NCBI RefSeq assembly: GCF_014117325.1
Contig: NZ_CP059732.1
Span: 558,001 to 622,000, forward strand
Reading direction: 5' to 3'
Length of the DNA stretch: 64,000 bases
Source: Spirosoma foliorum
GTDB lineage: Bacteria; Bacteroidota; Bacteroidia; Cytophagales; Spirosomataceae
Shown here: positions 35,622 to 44,754 of the stretch, piece after piece
Layout: each line of letters starts with the position of its first letter
Position numbering within the stretch: position 1 is the stretch's first letter
Position numbers and translations under genes: made by a program
Notes under the pieces: model-generated
Seen by the model: only the letters and a program-made list of their open reading frames with translations
What the model was told of the DNA's origin: nothing
Database searches by the model: none

Positions 35622-35935
35622 ACTTTCTGCTGGCTCCTGCTGTATACGATCGTTTGGTACGAACCAACACATGTGGGCCTGTGCATTAACCCCTCAATTC
35701 TGTAGAAAATTTTACTCATAGAAGCCGAATAAAATAACGCATGTTGTTAGTTTAATATCGGCTATACGTTTAGCTGAGCACGCCAGAAAAGACCTATTAA
35801 CCCGCGCTCTCCCCCTTTTTCGGTACAGCAACTAGCCTATCAAACAACATCCCCCTTTTGTTTGGCAAAAAAATTGTCATTGCCAGTAGAGGATTCTCGA
35901 CATGAACAGAGAATCTTTCTACATTTTAACGAATC
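35622..35935. other. Intergenic stretch without recognisable features
   Basis: This 314-base gap holds no frame of useful length, no good hairpin and no match to both promoter elements on either strand. It presumably contains the promoter of the small membrane protein gene at 35936. Confidence 0.6.
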
Positions 35936-36142
35936 ATGAGACAGTCGATACTTATTGCGGGCATAGTAGTTGGAATTATAGCTAGTTTATTTTTTTTCTG
36001 TGCAACACTGATCGATTGGGTGCAGGATTATCAAACTGGCGTATACGCACAAAATCATTTCGAAGTGATACTGGAAACAGCTGCTATTGTACTCTACGCG
36101 TATTGCGGCATTCGATTTCTCCAATTGAAAGTAAAACTATAG
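35936..36142 (+). CDS. Small two-helix membrane protein (68 aa)
   Basis: A 68-residue protein with two predicted transmembrane helices, SILIAGIVVGIIASLFFFCATLI (about 4-26) and VILETAAIVLYAYCGIRFLQL (about 44-64), separated by a polar loop with DWVQDYQTGVYAQ. Charges suggest that both ends face the cytoplasm. No family is recognised and neighbours give no hint of function. Confidence 0.5.
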   Translation: MRQSILIAGIVVGIIASLFFFCATLIDWVQDYQTGVYAQNHFEVILETAAIVLYAYCGIRFLQLKVKL

Positions 36143-36213
36143 GTTCAACTTCTCCAATGTTTTTACTTTCCCAAGCACTTCTGAACATCAACCATTCCTT
36201 GTATTGATAGGCC

Positions 36214-36708
36214 ATGAAACTTTCATTACTGAACCCGGCTAGTTTCTGGATAGGCTTACTTTTTTTCACGATTTCGAGCGCCCAGAGCCAATCGCTTCCC
36301 GCTGAAGGGTCCAATGCCATTTTCATTACCACCAGCCTAACCGATACCGAAGCTTACCTTGCCATCGGCAAAGTACTAACCGAACAGTCTATCTTATTTT
36401 CTGTTGCAAGCGACGGGCTCTTGATTAGCTCACAGGGTAACTCGATTGCCAATAATAAGGGGGTTATTTTTACAGGCCAGTTATCGCTCCAGAAAGGTGT
36501 CGTGAAGTTAACAGGTAGCCTCCGTGAATTGCCTCAGGCAGATGGCAGCAAATCCACAAAAGGGAACCTTATGCATGCCCACTATCAGGGTGGAACAACG
36601 TCCTTAGCCAAAGCCGGGTTTAGTTATATGGACGAGCTGGCTAAAAAATTGAAACCTGCCCTACGCGGTGTAATCCACTATAAATTGCAGAAAGAGCCGA
36701 TGTCTTAG
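36214..36708 (+). CDS. Secreted protein of unknown function (164 aa)
   Basis: An ATG-started frame with a signal peptide (PASFWIGLLFFTISSAQSQ). The mature region has short beta segments, for example NAIFITTSLTDTEAYLAIGKVL and GVIFTGQLSLQKGVVKLTGSL, with a Gly/Ser/Asn-rich middle. It could be a lipid-binding or small beta-barrel periplasmic protein, but no family is recognised. It begins 71 bases after the small membrane protein gene and may share its transcript. Confidence 0.5.
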   Translation: MKLSLLNPASFWIGLLFFTISSAQSQSLPAEGSNAIFITTSLTDTEAYLAIGKVLTEQSILFSVASDGLLISSQGNSIANNKGVIFTGQLSLQKGVVKLTGSLRELPQADGSKSTKGNLMHAHYQGGTTSLAKAGFSYMDELAKKLKPALRGVIHYKLQKEPMS

Positions 36709-37003
36709 AAGCAGACAAACGCGCTTACATATTTCTTGCCAGAAATAAATGATCATTTCGGCATTTATCCATTTAATAACAATAGCAAATGCCCGAGTCA
36801 TTCGTTTACTGAGCCTATACCCATTGTTACCGCATAAGTTTACCCCATCATTCTCCTTAAAATCAACCACTTATAAGGTAAATAAGCCTACCATATAGCT
36901 GCTGCTAGAGCAATCTACTTTTTTGAGAAAAGGCAATGAAATTCCCTGCCTTAAAATGGCGTAGATTTTGCGCCAGCGCTTAGAGTATTCCTTCAGCGCT
37001 ATT

Positions 37004-37210
37004 ATGGATATTCACGCTTACCAACGTCTTAACTTCCGGGGAGAAAGCTCTTTTACGTATCGTCGTCGGCTTCAGGCTTTCGCTATCGTCAACCGTTTCC
37101 AACGGGCAAGCAACTACATTTATGTGGCCGATCAGATCGTTACGTTGGGCTTAATAAGTGAGTTTAAGCAGTTCACTCCTACTTCGGAAATTAAACTCCA
37201 GAACGATTGA
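37004..37210 (+). CDS. Small basic protein of unknown function (68 aa)
   Basis: From the ATG at 37004 (MDIHAYQRLNFRGESSFTYRR) the product has 68 residues, rich in Arg and aromatic residues, with no membrane helix. The longer frame from a TTG at 36968 is less likely. The pattern of a basic first half and a hydrophobic helical second half (ASNYIYVADQIVTLGLISEF) gives no clear family. Confidence 0.4.
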   Translation: MDIHAYQRLNFRGESSFTYRRRLQAFAIVNRFQRASNYIYVADQIVTLGLISEFKQFTPTSEIKLQND

Positions 37211-37368
37211 TTCGAACTATACTTTATTCATGCAGTTTCGATTTTGAATTTGCGATTCTATTGAGATTCGGTATGTGCCTATAAGTAGTTTTATGAACTT
37301 ATAATCTTCTATTTTTCAACAGATTATAGTACATTTACGAAACTTATCCTAGCGAACCTTCAACCTCA

Positions 37369-37530
37369 ATGAACGATTCTCCCAAAAAAGGAACTTCATC
37401 AATCGAAAACGATTCTTTCAATCAACTAATGTTAAATTATGTCAGGCAAGTAGGGTTGAACTACGAAGCTGATAAATCGATACAAATAGCCGTTAAACGA
37501 CTCGAAAAGACTTTCCGAAATACACGATAA
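37369..37530 (+). CDS. Small protein of unknown function (53 aa)
   Basis: A 53-codon frame starting at ATG 37369 (MNDSPKKGTSSIENDSFNQL) and ending at a TAA at 37528-37530. The N-terminal half is polar and probably disordered; the second half (VGLNYEADKSIQIAVKRLEKTFRN) is a likely amphipathic helix. No family is known. The codon pattern looks like that of neighbouring genes, but support is weak because of the length. Confidence 0.35.
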   Translation: MNDSPKKGTSSIENDSFNQLMLNYVRQVGLNYEADKSIQIAVKRLEKTFRNTR

Positions 37531-37628
37531 CGGCACTTATATACGTATAGCTATTTTTTATTGCGCTACGGCTTCAGCAGCTTACATGCGTCATGCTGTC
37601 TATTCGCTTTACTTTATGTTCAGACCAG

Positions 37629-38024
37629 TTATGATGCGGAGAGAGAAAGTAAATGGAGTCTGGACCGCGCCTGCTGATTTAATTGGTCTACTAGTAGCGT
37701 ATGCTCAATCAGTTTTTGATAATAGTTCCGAGGATTCAGTTTAGTCGAGCTATCTTTCTTGCTAACGTCCTGAAGCAGTTTCTCCAGTTCGACCTGTATT
37801 GTGGTCACTAGGGTCACTAATTGGCTCAAAGGGCACTGCCCAATATAAGTATTTGTATCTTCTTTGAAATGAGCCTCTTGTCCGATCGCCTGATCAATAT
37901 ACGCTGACAATTCCTGGTAGTTTTTATACAAATTGGTGATTGCTTCCGTCCATTCTGTTAATATACGTTTAGGGCTAAGTCCATCGAATGAAGAGGCATC
38001 ATCCTCGGGCTGCTGAATTGGCAT
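37629..38024 (-). CDS. Helical protein of unknown function (131 aa)
   Basis: A 131-residue soluble protein from an ATG. Long heptad-like helical stretches are seen, for example ILTEWTEAITNLYKNYQELSAYIDQAI and LVTLVTTIQVELEKLLQDV. The start is acidic and Ser-rich (PEDDASSFDGLSPK). It ends with a basic helix (LVDQLNQQARSRLHLLSLS). It could be a four-helix bundle, perhaps an adaptor. It lies 160 bases downstream of the multi-PAS kinase gene stop region but reads from its own start; no family is recognised. Confidence 0.5.
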   Translation of the reverse strand: MPIQQPEDDASSFDGLSPKRILTEWTEAITNLYKNYQELSAYIDQAIGQEAHFKEDTNTYIGQCPLSQLVTLVTTIQVELEKLLQDVSKKDSSTKLNPRNYYQKLIEHTLLVDQLNQQARSRLHLLSLSAS

Positions 38025-38184
38025 TGATCTATTTGTTTATCCTTTAGCTATCTATAAAGTCGAAAAGTTAAACAAAAAATCAACTCAACCAATTTTCAAT
38101 TTAATTGAACTGACTTTTTATTTAACAAATACCCTCATTTGGTAGCGTATGTAAAATCAGATTGTCAAATCATTAATAATCTGT

Positions 38185-41118
38185 TTATGCAGGTAAATAG
38201 ACGCTAAATGTAGCACCTTGTCCAGGCTCGCTAATAGCTGTTATGGCACCTCCATGATTAGCCGCTACTTTTTCACAAATAGCCAAGCCAATACCCGTTC
38301 CCTCAAATTCATTTTTACCATGTAGCCGCTGGAAGACCTGGAAAATGCGGTCGATATACTTTTGCTCAAAGCCAATGCCGTTGTCTGACACGTCAATTTG
38401 ATGGTAGATCGCTGTAAGTTGGGTTGGGCGCACCGCAGGCGGCAAATCGGCTAGGGCCACCTGGTGAGCGGTTATCGTAATGAGGGGCGTGAGTTCAGCC
38501 TGACGAAATTTCAGCGCATTATTTAGCAGGTTCTGAAACAATTGCCCCAGTTGCGAAGCGTCTCCCAACACAACGGGCAAGGAGCCAACAACAATCTGTG
38601 CATCTGTTTCCTGGATACGAAGGTCTAAATCGCCCAGTGCCGATTTAATAACATCTGACAGCGACACGGGGCCACTGGCATCCCGGCGAGTCGAAATTCG
38701 GGAGAAACTCAGCAAGTCTCGAATTAACCTCGACATTCGGCTTGCCGCTGATTGCATACGCTCTAAATAAATGCCTTCTTCGGCTTGTGGAGTCGCATAG
38801 CGTGTTTTCAATAAATCCCCAAACTGCTGAATCTTGCGTAGCGGCTCCTGCAAGTCATGACTGGCGATATAAGCAAACTTTTCTAGGTTGTCGTTCGAGC
38901 GCTTTAAATCCTGAATAGAATCCTCCAACTGCCGGGTACGCACCTGAACCTGACCATCCAATTCTGCGGATAATATGCGGTATCGCTCTTCGCTTTCTTC
39001 TATTTTTTGTCTCGCTAATACCTGTTGAGTAACATCTGTAACAACCACCAGAATACTCGAAACATAGTCATTATCAACTCCGTCAGCAGGCAACGTTGAT
39101 ATACCCTGAGCCGATTCGTATTGAGGTTGGTACGTAAAATCGACATAGATACGTTCTAATTGATTGTCCCGGACAATATCCACCGCAACCTCTTTGGCAA
39201 GATAAGGAACACCCGTAGCCGCTACGCCGTTAAGCAACTGATCGAAGCCCTGCCCGGTTAGTTCGGGTAATGCCTCCAAGAGTGGTTTTCCGAGTAAATC
39301 GTCTGGCTTTCGGCCGACTAATGCGCTGTAGAACGGGTTAGCCATCCGAAAACTTAAGTCGGGACCGCTAAGGATCGCAATGCCAACGGGCGATTGTTCA
39401 AATGATGATAGTACTTGACGCTGCGTTTTCTCAATTTGTTGCTGGGCCAACACCTGATGGGTAACGTCAACCGCCATATCCATAATACCATAGACCTGCC
39501 CAGCCGCATTACGTAAGGGTTTATACGTAAAATCAAAATAATAGGTACCCAGTACGCCATCAACTTCTAACTCAGCACGGGCAGCTTTTTCCTCATATGC
39601 TTTTCCGGTGGTAAACACCTCGTCGAGTATGGCTAAAAAAGGCTGGCCGTGCAGTTCAGGAACGGCCTCGCTCAAAGGCAGCCCCAATACTGTACTGTCC
39701 TTACCCCAGTAGCCGATCATTATTTCGTTGGCGACTTCAATACGCATATCCCGTCCAACAAACAGGCAGGTAGCAATAGGTGCCTCTTCAACCAACGCAC
39801 GGAATAAGGTGTCGCTCTGGTGTTGAGCCTGTGCAAATCGTTCTTCGACTTCCTGAAGAGTTTGCCGCTGTTTTTCCTGCTCCGTAATATCACGTACAGT
39901 ACCTGAGTAAGAAACCGGCCTCCCCGTTTCATCGACGACCAATCCTCCCATCACACTGATGTGGTGCACAGACCCATCGTCCCAAATAACCCGAGGCTGG
40001 TAGTAAAAGTCGCCCGTTTCTATACCGATTTGATTGGCGGCATCTCGCAGATACAAATCATCTACATGCACATAATTGGTAAAGTCTTGCCGGGTAAACC
40101 CCGTTTTGGTTGCATCGCCTGTTATGATAGCAGCATAGGTGGGCGAATAATCGATATGCCCAGTCAGCAAATCAACTTGAAAAAGACCAATGCCCGCACT
40201 CTTGATCGCCAGATCGGCTAGTTGCTGAGCCGCTACGGTTTCCTCCTGTGCTTTTCGTTCGCTGGTTATATCCTGTAAGGTGCCTTTGAACTGATACGCT
40301 ATTTTTTGATCTGTAAACCAAGCCTTTCCTTTCGCCCGAACGATACGTTCGCTTCCATCCAGGGGGTTTACAATCGTATAATCGATGGCATAACGACCGC
40401 CCGACGCATAGTCTAAGGCATGAGCGATAGCCTCAATTACGCGTGGACGATCTTTTTCGGCAATGGATTCAATCGCCTTCGGCAACAGAATTTCCTCTTC
40501 GGGAAGCAGGCCAAACCAGCTTTTCAACCGAGAATTGGCGGTGAATTTATTTGTCAACGGGTTCAAATCCCAGGTACCTAGTTCAGCCGCTTCAATGGTG
40601 AATTCGAGTTGGTCTTTGTGTTCCTGCAGGTCGCGAATTGTGGTTACTTTTTCCGTTGTTTCCGAGCAGGTAACCAGTACACCTGCTGGCCGTCCAGATT
40701 CATCGTTGACTGGACTATAGCTGAACGTCCAGTACACATCTTCCAGTCGTCCGTTCCGATAAATAGGAATGAGTTGATCTTCGCTCCAGGTTGCTTCGCC
40801 CCCTGCCAGAACCTGATCAATCAAGGGTTTGATTGTGGGCCAAGTCTCTGGCCAGCAATCTGCACCGGGTTGGCCTAAGGCCGTTGGGTGTTTACCCGCA
40901 TTGCCCAGACTAGGGCGGTAGGCATCATTGTAAAATTGAATGAGTTCAGGCCCCCACCATAGAAACATGGGGAACTTAGAGGTTAGGATGACACTGACGA
41001 TCGTACGTAGGCTTTGAGACCACTGATCAGGAGACCCCAATACCGTTGTGGACCAATCGAAGTTGCGGGTAAGCTCCCCCATTTCTCCACTTGCCTGAAG
41101 AAAAGGGTAGTGTTTCAT
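38185..41118 (-). CDS. Multi-PAS histidine kinase
   Basis: A 977-residue cytoplasmic sensor kinase from the ATG at 41118; a TTG five codons earlier is possible. No transmembrane helix is seen, so it probably reads internal signals. About five PAS/PAC units are recognisable between residues 15 and 690, with tags such as FSYSPVNDESGRPAGVLVTCSE and SYSGTVRDITEQEKQ. A coiled coil leads to the HisKA domain with the phospho-acceptor H754 in YIASHDLQEPLRK, and the ATPase domain has the N box LFQNLLNNALKF and DNGIGFEQKYIDRIFQVF, GTGIGLAI. No receiver domain is attached and no response regulator is adjacent. A close relative lies at 48325-51174. Confidence 0.9.
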   Translation of the reverse strand: MKHYPFLQASGEMGELTRNFDWSTTVLGSPDQWSQSLRTIVSVILTSKFPMFLWWGPELIQFYNDAYRPSLGNAGKHPTALGQPGADCWPETWPTIKPLIDQVLAGGEATWSEDQLIPIYRNGRLEDVYWTFSYSPVNDESGRPAGVLVTCSETTEKVTTIRDLQEHKDQLEFTIEAAELGTWDLNPLTNKFTANSRLKSWFGLLPEEEILLPKAIESIAEKDRPRVIEAIAHALDYASGGRYAIDYTIVNPLDGSERIVRAKGKAWFTDQKIAYQFKGTLQDITSERKAQEETVAAQQLADLAIKSAGIGLFQVDLLTGHIDYSPTYAAIITGDATKTGFTRQDFTNYVHVDDLYLRDAANQIGIETGDFYYQPRVIWDDGSVHHISVMGGLVVDETGRPVSYSGTVRDITEQEKQRQTLQEVEERFAQAQHQSDTLFRALVEEAPIATCLFVGRDMRIEVANEIMIGYWGKDSTVLGLPLSEAVPELHGQPFLAILDEVFTTGKAYEEKAARAELEVDGVLGTYYFDFTYKPLRNAAGQVYGIMDMAVDVTHQVLAQQQIEKTQRQVLSSFEQSPVGIAILSGPDLSFRMANPFYSALVGRKPDDLLGKPLLEALPELTGQGFDQLLNGVAATGVPYLAKEVAVDIVRDNQLERIYVDFTYQPQYESAQGISTLPADGVDNDYVSSILVVVTDVTQQVLARQKIEESEERYRILSAELDGQVQVRTRQLEDSIQDLKRSNDNLEKFAYIASHDLQEPLRKIQQFGDLLKTRYATPQAEEGIYLERMQSAASRMSRLIRDLLSFSRISTRRDASGPVSLSDVIKSALGDLDLRIQETDAQIVVGSLPVVLGDASQLGQLFQNLLNNALKFRQAELTPLITITAHQVALADLPPAVRPTQLTAIYHQIDVSDNGIGFEQKYIDRIFQVFQRLHGKNEFEGTGIGLAICEKVAANHGGAITAISEPGQGATFSVYLPA

Positions 41119-41221
41119 CGTAATGGTGTTCAACGTAAGATAAGAAATAGGTCTAATGCATGTTAACCAAATAGCCTCGCTAAAGTTTTAAACGAATCAA
41201 AAAAAACGTTTATGCCACTCG

Positions 41222-41260
41222 CAAAAAGCCCCAAAGAGACAGTTGCGTTTCTTTGGGGCT
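41222..41260 (-). terminator. Intrinsic terminator after the VOC gene
   Basis: Stem AGCCCCAAAGA/TCTTTGGGGCT on the minus strand, ending in TTTTT, 58 bases after the VOC gene stop. It clearly terminates minus-strand transcription. Confidence 0.8.
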
Positions 41261-41317
41261 CAACTAAGTTCTGTAGTTGCACACGACCAACAGTAAAATT
41301 GGATGTGCCACTCGAAA

Positions 41318-41698
41318 TCAACTTTCCTCCAATACCGATAAAATATTGCCAGCTGGGTCTTTGAACCAGGCAATGGTTGGGCCTCCTTTTCCACGAACAA
41401 TCCCTTTTTCGTCCGTCTGAATATCGCCTTCATAGTGTTCAAACTGGACGCCTAGCTTTACCAGTTCGTCGACTGTTTTTTCCACATCAGCTACGGGGAA
41501 ATTGAGGATCGTAAAGGTAGCTGGGGTATGGTTAGGCTTGGGATAGATCAAAATCGTGCTCCCTCCGCTAATATGGAGCGAAAGTACTCCCATTGATTCT
41601 TCTGTAACGTTCAGCCCTAACGTGTGCTGATAAAATTCTTTTGCTTTCTGCAGATCATCGACCGAAAACCCACTAAACGCTCTTGTGTTTTCAAACAT
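41318..41698 (-). CDS. VOC-family (glyoxalase/dioxygenase fold) protein
   Basis: A 126-residue single-unit VOC protein. It starts [24 protein letters not shown], the usual first beta-alpha unit, and ends [16 protein letters not shown] with the conserved 'DPxGN' and the final metal-ligand Glu position. Such proteins work as dimers and include glyoxalases, dioxygenases and antibiotic-binding proteins; most orphan members are uncharacterised. The usual first-strand metal His is not present (FSGFSV), so metal binding is uncertain. It has its own terminator. Confidence 0.8.
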   Translation of the reverse strand: MFENTRAFSGFSVDDLQKAKEFYQHTLGLNVTEESMGVLSLHISGGSTILIYPKPNHTPATFTILNFPVADVEKTVDELVKLGVQFEHYEGDIQTDEKGIVRGKGGPTIAWFKDPAGNILSVLEES

Positions 41699-41862
41699 AG
41701 CCCTATTCGTTAAACGTTGATAAAAATTGACATTGGTCTACTCATCAGACAGTTGAATAGACAAACAAAATTATCGCTCATTTAGCTAACGCTACGGGGG
41801 TAAACACGCCAATTTGAGGTAGTACTGCGACAAATTTTCGAATGAAAAAATTCACCGATTAT

Positions 41863-43392
41863 TTAGTTTAACTCTACAGAGGGAGTCAGTTTAGTATAGG
41901 TCAAATTCGACAGAGTTATGCCTGTAGTTGACTTAATGAATAGTTGATTCAGCGGCTTGTCGGGGAAAAAGATATCGGTCATTACGGTCAGCCCATTATC
42001 TGCAAACAGTTCAACAGAAGCCACATCGGCTAGTATTGTCAGCGACATTACTTGATCCGTCGAAAAGCGGGGAGCCGAATGCCGTTTCGCAAAGCCTTTT
42101 TCAACGTCAACCTTACCCGAATGGCTGCGATCTATATAATACTGGTTAGCACGTTTATCGTAACCAATCACAACCTCATTGCCCTGCTCATTGGCCAACA
42201 CGATCGAGAAATCAGTTATGTTTTGCGTAGTTACTTCCAGCTTGAATAAGCCCGTAGCGTTTTTTGACTTGGCCGTCAGATCATAACTGTTTTTTACCGA
42301 TTGGTTTTTCAGTGAAAAGCGCTGCTCATTTAGCTCGTCCAATTCCTTTATGGGTTTGGATGTCAGGAAAAGCTCCTTCCCAACTTCTTTCAGGCCAAGT
42401 TCGCGCGGAATGGTGTTGGCACTACGCCAGGCTGCAGTTGGGACTACGGTAGCGTATTGCCAGTTGCTCATCCAACCCATCAAAATTGTTCGGTTACCGG
42501 TGTTGGAAAACGTTACACCGGCGTAATTATCGGTTCCGTAATCCATCCATTTCGTCTCTTTCGAGTAGGCCTTGAAGTTTTTACCGTCAAAATCACCGAC
42601 AAAATACTGAGCCGCCGAACCTCCATTGGGTCCACCCGGATTAATATTCACGATCAATACCCATACGGTTTTACCGTTGTGATTCAGCGGAATTAAATCC
42701 GGGCACTCCCAAACACCACCATGCGCCCCAGCATCGATCCCAAATTCACTTTCCTTCGTCCAGGCTTTCAGATTGGGCGACGAATAAAATGTGATGTGAT
42801 CTTTGGTTGCCAAGGTCATGATCCACTTCTTCTGTGCCTCATACCATCGAACTTTCGGATCTCGAAAATCAGTAATACCGGGGTTGGGAAGGACTGGATT
42901 GCCCGCATATTTGGTCCAGGTTTTCCCCTCATCCAGGCTATAGGCCAGGCTCTGAGATTCTACCTGATCGGGTTTTTGCTTCTCTAATTTAGGGTTATGG
43001 TGCGTAAAAATAGCGACCAACGGCACTTGCCCATTTTTACCAAAACCACTCGTATTGTTCACATCAACCACGGCACTTCCCGAAAAAATATAGCCTAAAC
43101 TATCGGGATACAGCGCAATGGGTTGCTCTTTCCAATGCACCATGTCTTTGCTGGTCGCGTGGCCCCAGTGCATTGGACCCCAGACAGTTGCTTTGGGATA
43201 GTACTGAAAAAACAGATGATACGTCCCTTTGTAATAGACCATTCCATTCGGGTCATTCATCCAATGCGCCTTGGGCGTAAAATGAAACTGCGGCCGGTAG
43301 CGATCCGATTTCATCGGTACCTGATGGCTTTGCCCGAATGAAAACTGACTCAAAATAATGAATAGCAGACTGGTCAGACGTATTTTTTGCAT
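41863..43392 (-). CDS. GH32 fructan hydrolase (levanase/inulinase type)
   Basis: An exported enzyme of 509 residues (signal peptide ending FSFGQ) that releases fructose from fructans, or from sucrose. The five-bladed propeller carries the nucleophile D47 in HWMNDPNG, the transition-state stabiliser D178 in FRDPK and the acid/base E229 in VWECPDL. The C-terminal beta-sandwich is about residues 355-505. The extracellular location fits levanase or exo-inulinase rather than cytoplasmic invertase. A PfkB-type fructokinase lies 25 bases upstream in the same operon, so released fructose is likely phosphorylated by it. No transporter is adjacent. Confidence 0.92.
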   Translation of the reverse strand: MQKIRLTSLLFIILSQFSFGQSHQVPMKSDRYRPQFHFTPKAHWMNDPNGMVYYKGTYHLFFQYYPKATVWGPMHWGHATSKDMVHWKEQPIALYPDSLGYIFSGSAVVDVNNTSGFGKNGQVPLVAIFTHHNPKLEKQKPDQVESQSLAYSLDEGKTWTKYAGNPVLPNPGITDFRDPKVRWYEAQKKWIMTLATKDHITFYSSPNLKAWTKESEFGIDAGAHGGVWECPDLIPLNHNGKTVWVLIVNINPGGPNGGSAAQYFVGDFDGKNFKAYSKETKWMDYGTDNYAGVTFSNTGNRTILMGWMSNWQYATVVPTAAWRSANTIPRELGLKEVGKELFLTSKPIKELDELNEQRFSLKNQSVKNSYDLTAKSKNATGLFKLEVTTQNITDFSIVLANEQGNEVVIGYDKRANQYYIDRSHSGKVDVEKGFAKRHSAPRFSTDQVMSLTILADVASVELFADNGLTVMTDIFFPDKPLNQLFIKSTTGITLSNLTYTKLTPSVELN

Positions 43393-43417
43393 GATATTTA
43401 GTGAAGATGGTCAACGT

Positions 43418-44311
43418 TTAGGAGACTTCCGCTTGCAGAATTTTACGCGTGATGGTTTCTTCTGTGAACGTGGGCGTAGCTCCCCGTTGCGTAGCGACAT
43501 AAGCACCCGTTGCACAGGCAAATTCGAGCGTATTTTGCGGGGAAGCGCCTTGTAAAGTTTTATAGATAAAAGCGGCCAGAAACGCATCGCCACTGCCAAT
43601 GGTATCTTCTACCTCAACCGAAAAACCAGCCTGCTGTGTAAAGCAATCCTTATCGAGCAAGGCTGCACCCTTCTCACCAAGCGTTACGCACAACGTTTCC
43701 AGCTGATAGCGCTCGCGCAGTTGTAGCATAGCCTGCTTCAGATCGGTTTCATCGCTGTACCACTCCGACAATTCAACTAACTCATGTTCATTCAACTTGG
43801 CAATATCGGCTCGATAGAGAAGCTCTTCGACGGTTGCTCGTTCGTAATGTGGAGCGCGGAGGTTCACATCAAATACTTTTTTGGGAGCTACTTCCAGCAA
43901 AGCAAGCAACGTTTCATGCGACTGCTGATTACGCGCAACCAGACTCCCATACACAAACAACGTACTTTGCCGAACCGCTTCGAGCAATAGCGGCTCCAGA
44001 AAAATGTAGTCCCAGGCAACCGGTTGTACAATCTTATACGTCACTTCGTTGGTATCCGAAAGGTTGGCTTTGGCGATGCCCGTGAGATGGGATTGGCCAA
44101 CCTGGATGAGGTCGAGCGGGAGTTGCTTTTCGGCTAAAAAGGCCAGGAGTTCTTTCCCTAACTCATCGCTCCCAACGCGACTAATGAGTTGCGCATTCAG
44201 GCCGAAATTACGCAGATCGGCAGCAACGTTCATGGGGGCTCCGCCGGGTTGTTTGCTGGTTGGTAACACATCCCAGAGAATTTCGCCGAAACAGGTTATT
44301 GTTGGTGTCAT
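43418..44311 (-). CDS. PfkB-family carbohydrate kinase (probable fructokinase)
   Basis: A cytoplasmic kinase of 297 residues from the ATG at 44311 (MTPTITCFGEILWDVLP); an upstream extension to 44335 has no support. Family signatures are seen: the N-terminal GGAPMNVAADL sugar-binding segment and the C-terminal catalytic DTIGSGDAFLAAF with its Asp base and anion hole. The pairing with GH32 makes fructose the probable substrate, giving fructose-6-phosphate. It precedes GH32 by 25 bases, so they form an operon. A TAAGTTTG -7 match lies at 44416-44423. Confidence 0.88.
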   Translation of the reverse strand: MTPTITCFGEILWDVLPTSKQPGGAPMNVAADLRNFGLNAQLISRVGSDELGKELLAFLAEKQLPLDLIQVGQSHLTGIAKANLSDTNEVTYKIVQPVAWDYIFLEPLLLEAVRQSTLFVYGSLVARNQQSHETLLALLEVAPKKVFDVNLRAPHYERATVEELLYRADIAKLNEHELVELSEWYSDETDLKQAMLQLRERYQLETLCVTLGEKGAALLDKDCFTQQAGFSVEVEDTIGSGDAFLAAFIYKTLQGASPQNTLEFACATGAYVATQRGATPTFTEETITRKILQAEVS

Positions 44312-44754
44312 TATAAGGTGGTTTAGAAATCGCAACTTGTTCTATACAAACAGGACGGCATACGGTTGTTTACTCATCGTCGAGCCAAAACCGAAAGTAG
44401 CTTGTTGGTTGTAGTCAAACTTACGGCAGGCGAGGGACAAGGAGTGTTTGAAAGTCGTTCAAATTCTTTCAATTATCACGATAATAGTTTCCTACTATGA
44501 ATCAGACACTTGAGTATATACTATTCTTCTAGACTTTCGATTTTGTGCTATGAAATTTCAATTTTGTCTCAGCCAGTTGACCACCTGTTTTGTAGATGTT
44601 GTTTCAAAAAATCGACGAATTAGGCCAAGCTATTTATCTTAACCTGACGATTTACTTGAATAGCATATTTAGTCACAAAGCTGCTATAGTAAAATGGCCC
44701 GCTAAACGTCGTTACCTTTGTGAAAATTCTGGCATTTATTTGCCGATACTGATT
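44312..44754. other. Divergent intergenic region between fructokinase and Nif3-like genes
   Basis: No gene is supported in these 443 bases; a frame running upstream of the Nif3-like start from 44596 is probably only an extension. Two matches to the TAnnTTTG -7 element are seen, one for each gene: 44416-44423 on minus and TACCTTTG at 44713-44720 on plus. Neither has a clear -33 partner. The rest is AT-rich and unremarkable. Confidence 0.5.

Noticed and set aside
36749..36898. A 49-codon ATG frame between the secreted protein gene and the 68-residue basic protein gene
   Set aside because: The product is hydrophobic and low in charged residues, has no domain or signal peptide pattern, and overlaps no promoter or terminator signal.
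44596..44754. N-terminal extension of the Nif3-like protein
   Set aside because: The added residues have no similarity to the family and the -7 promoter element at 44713-44720 lies inside the extension.
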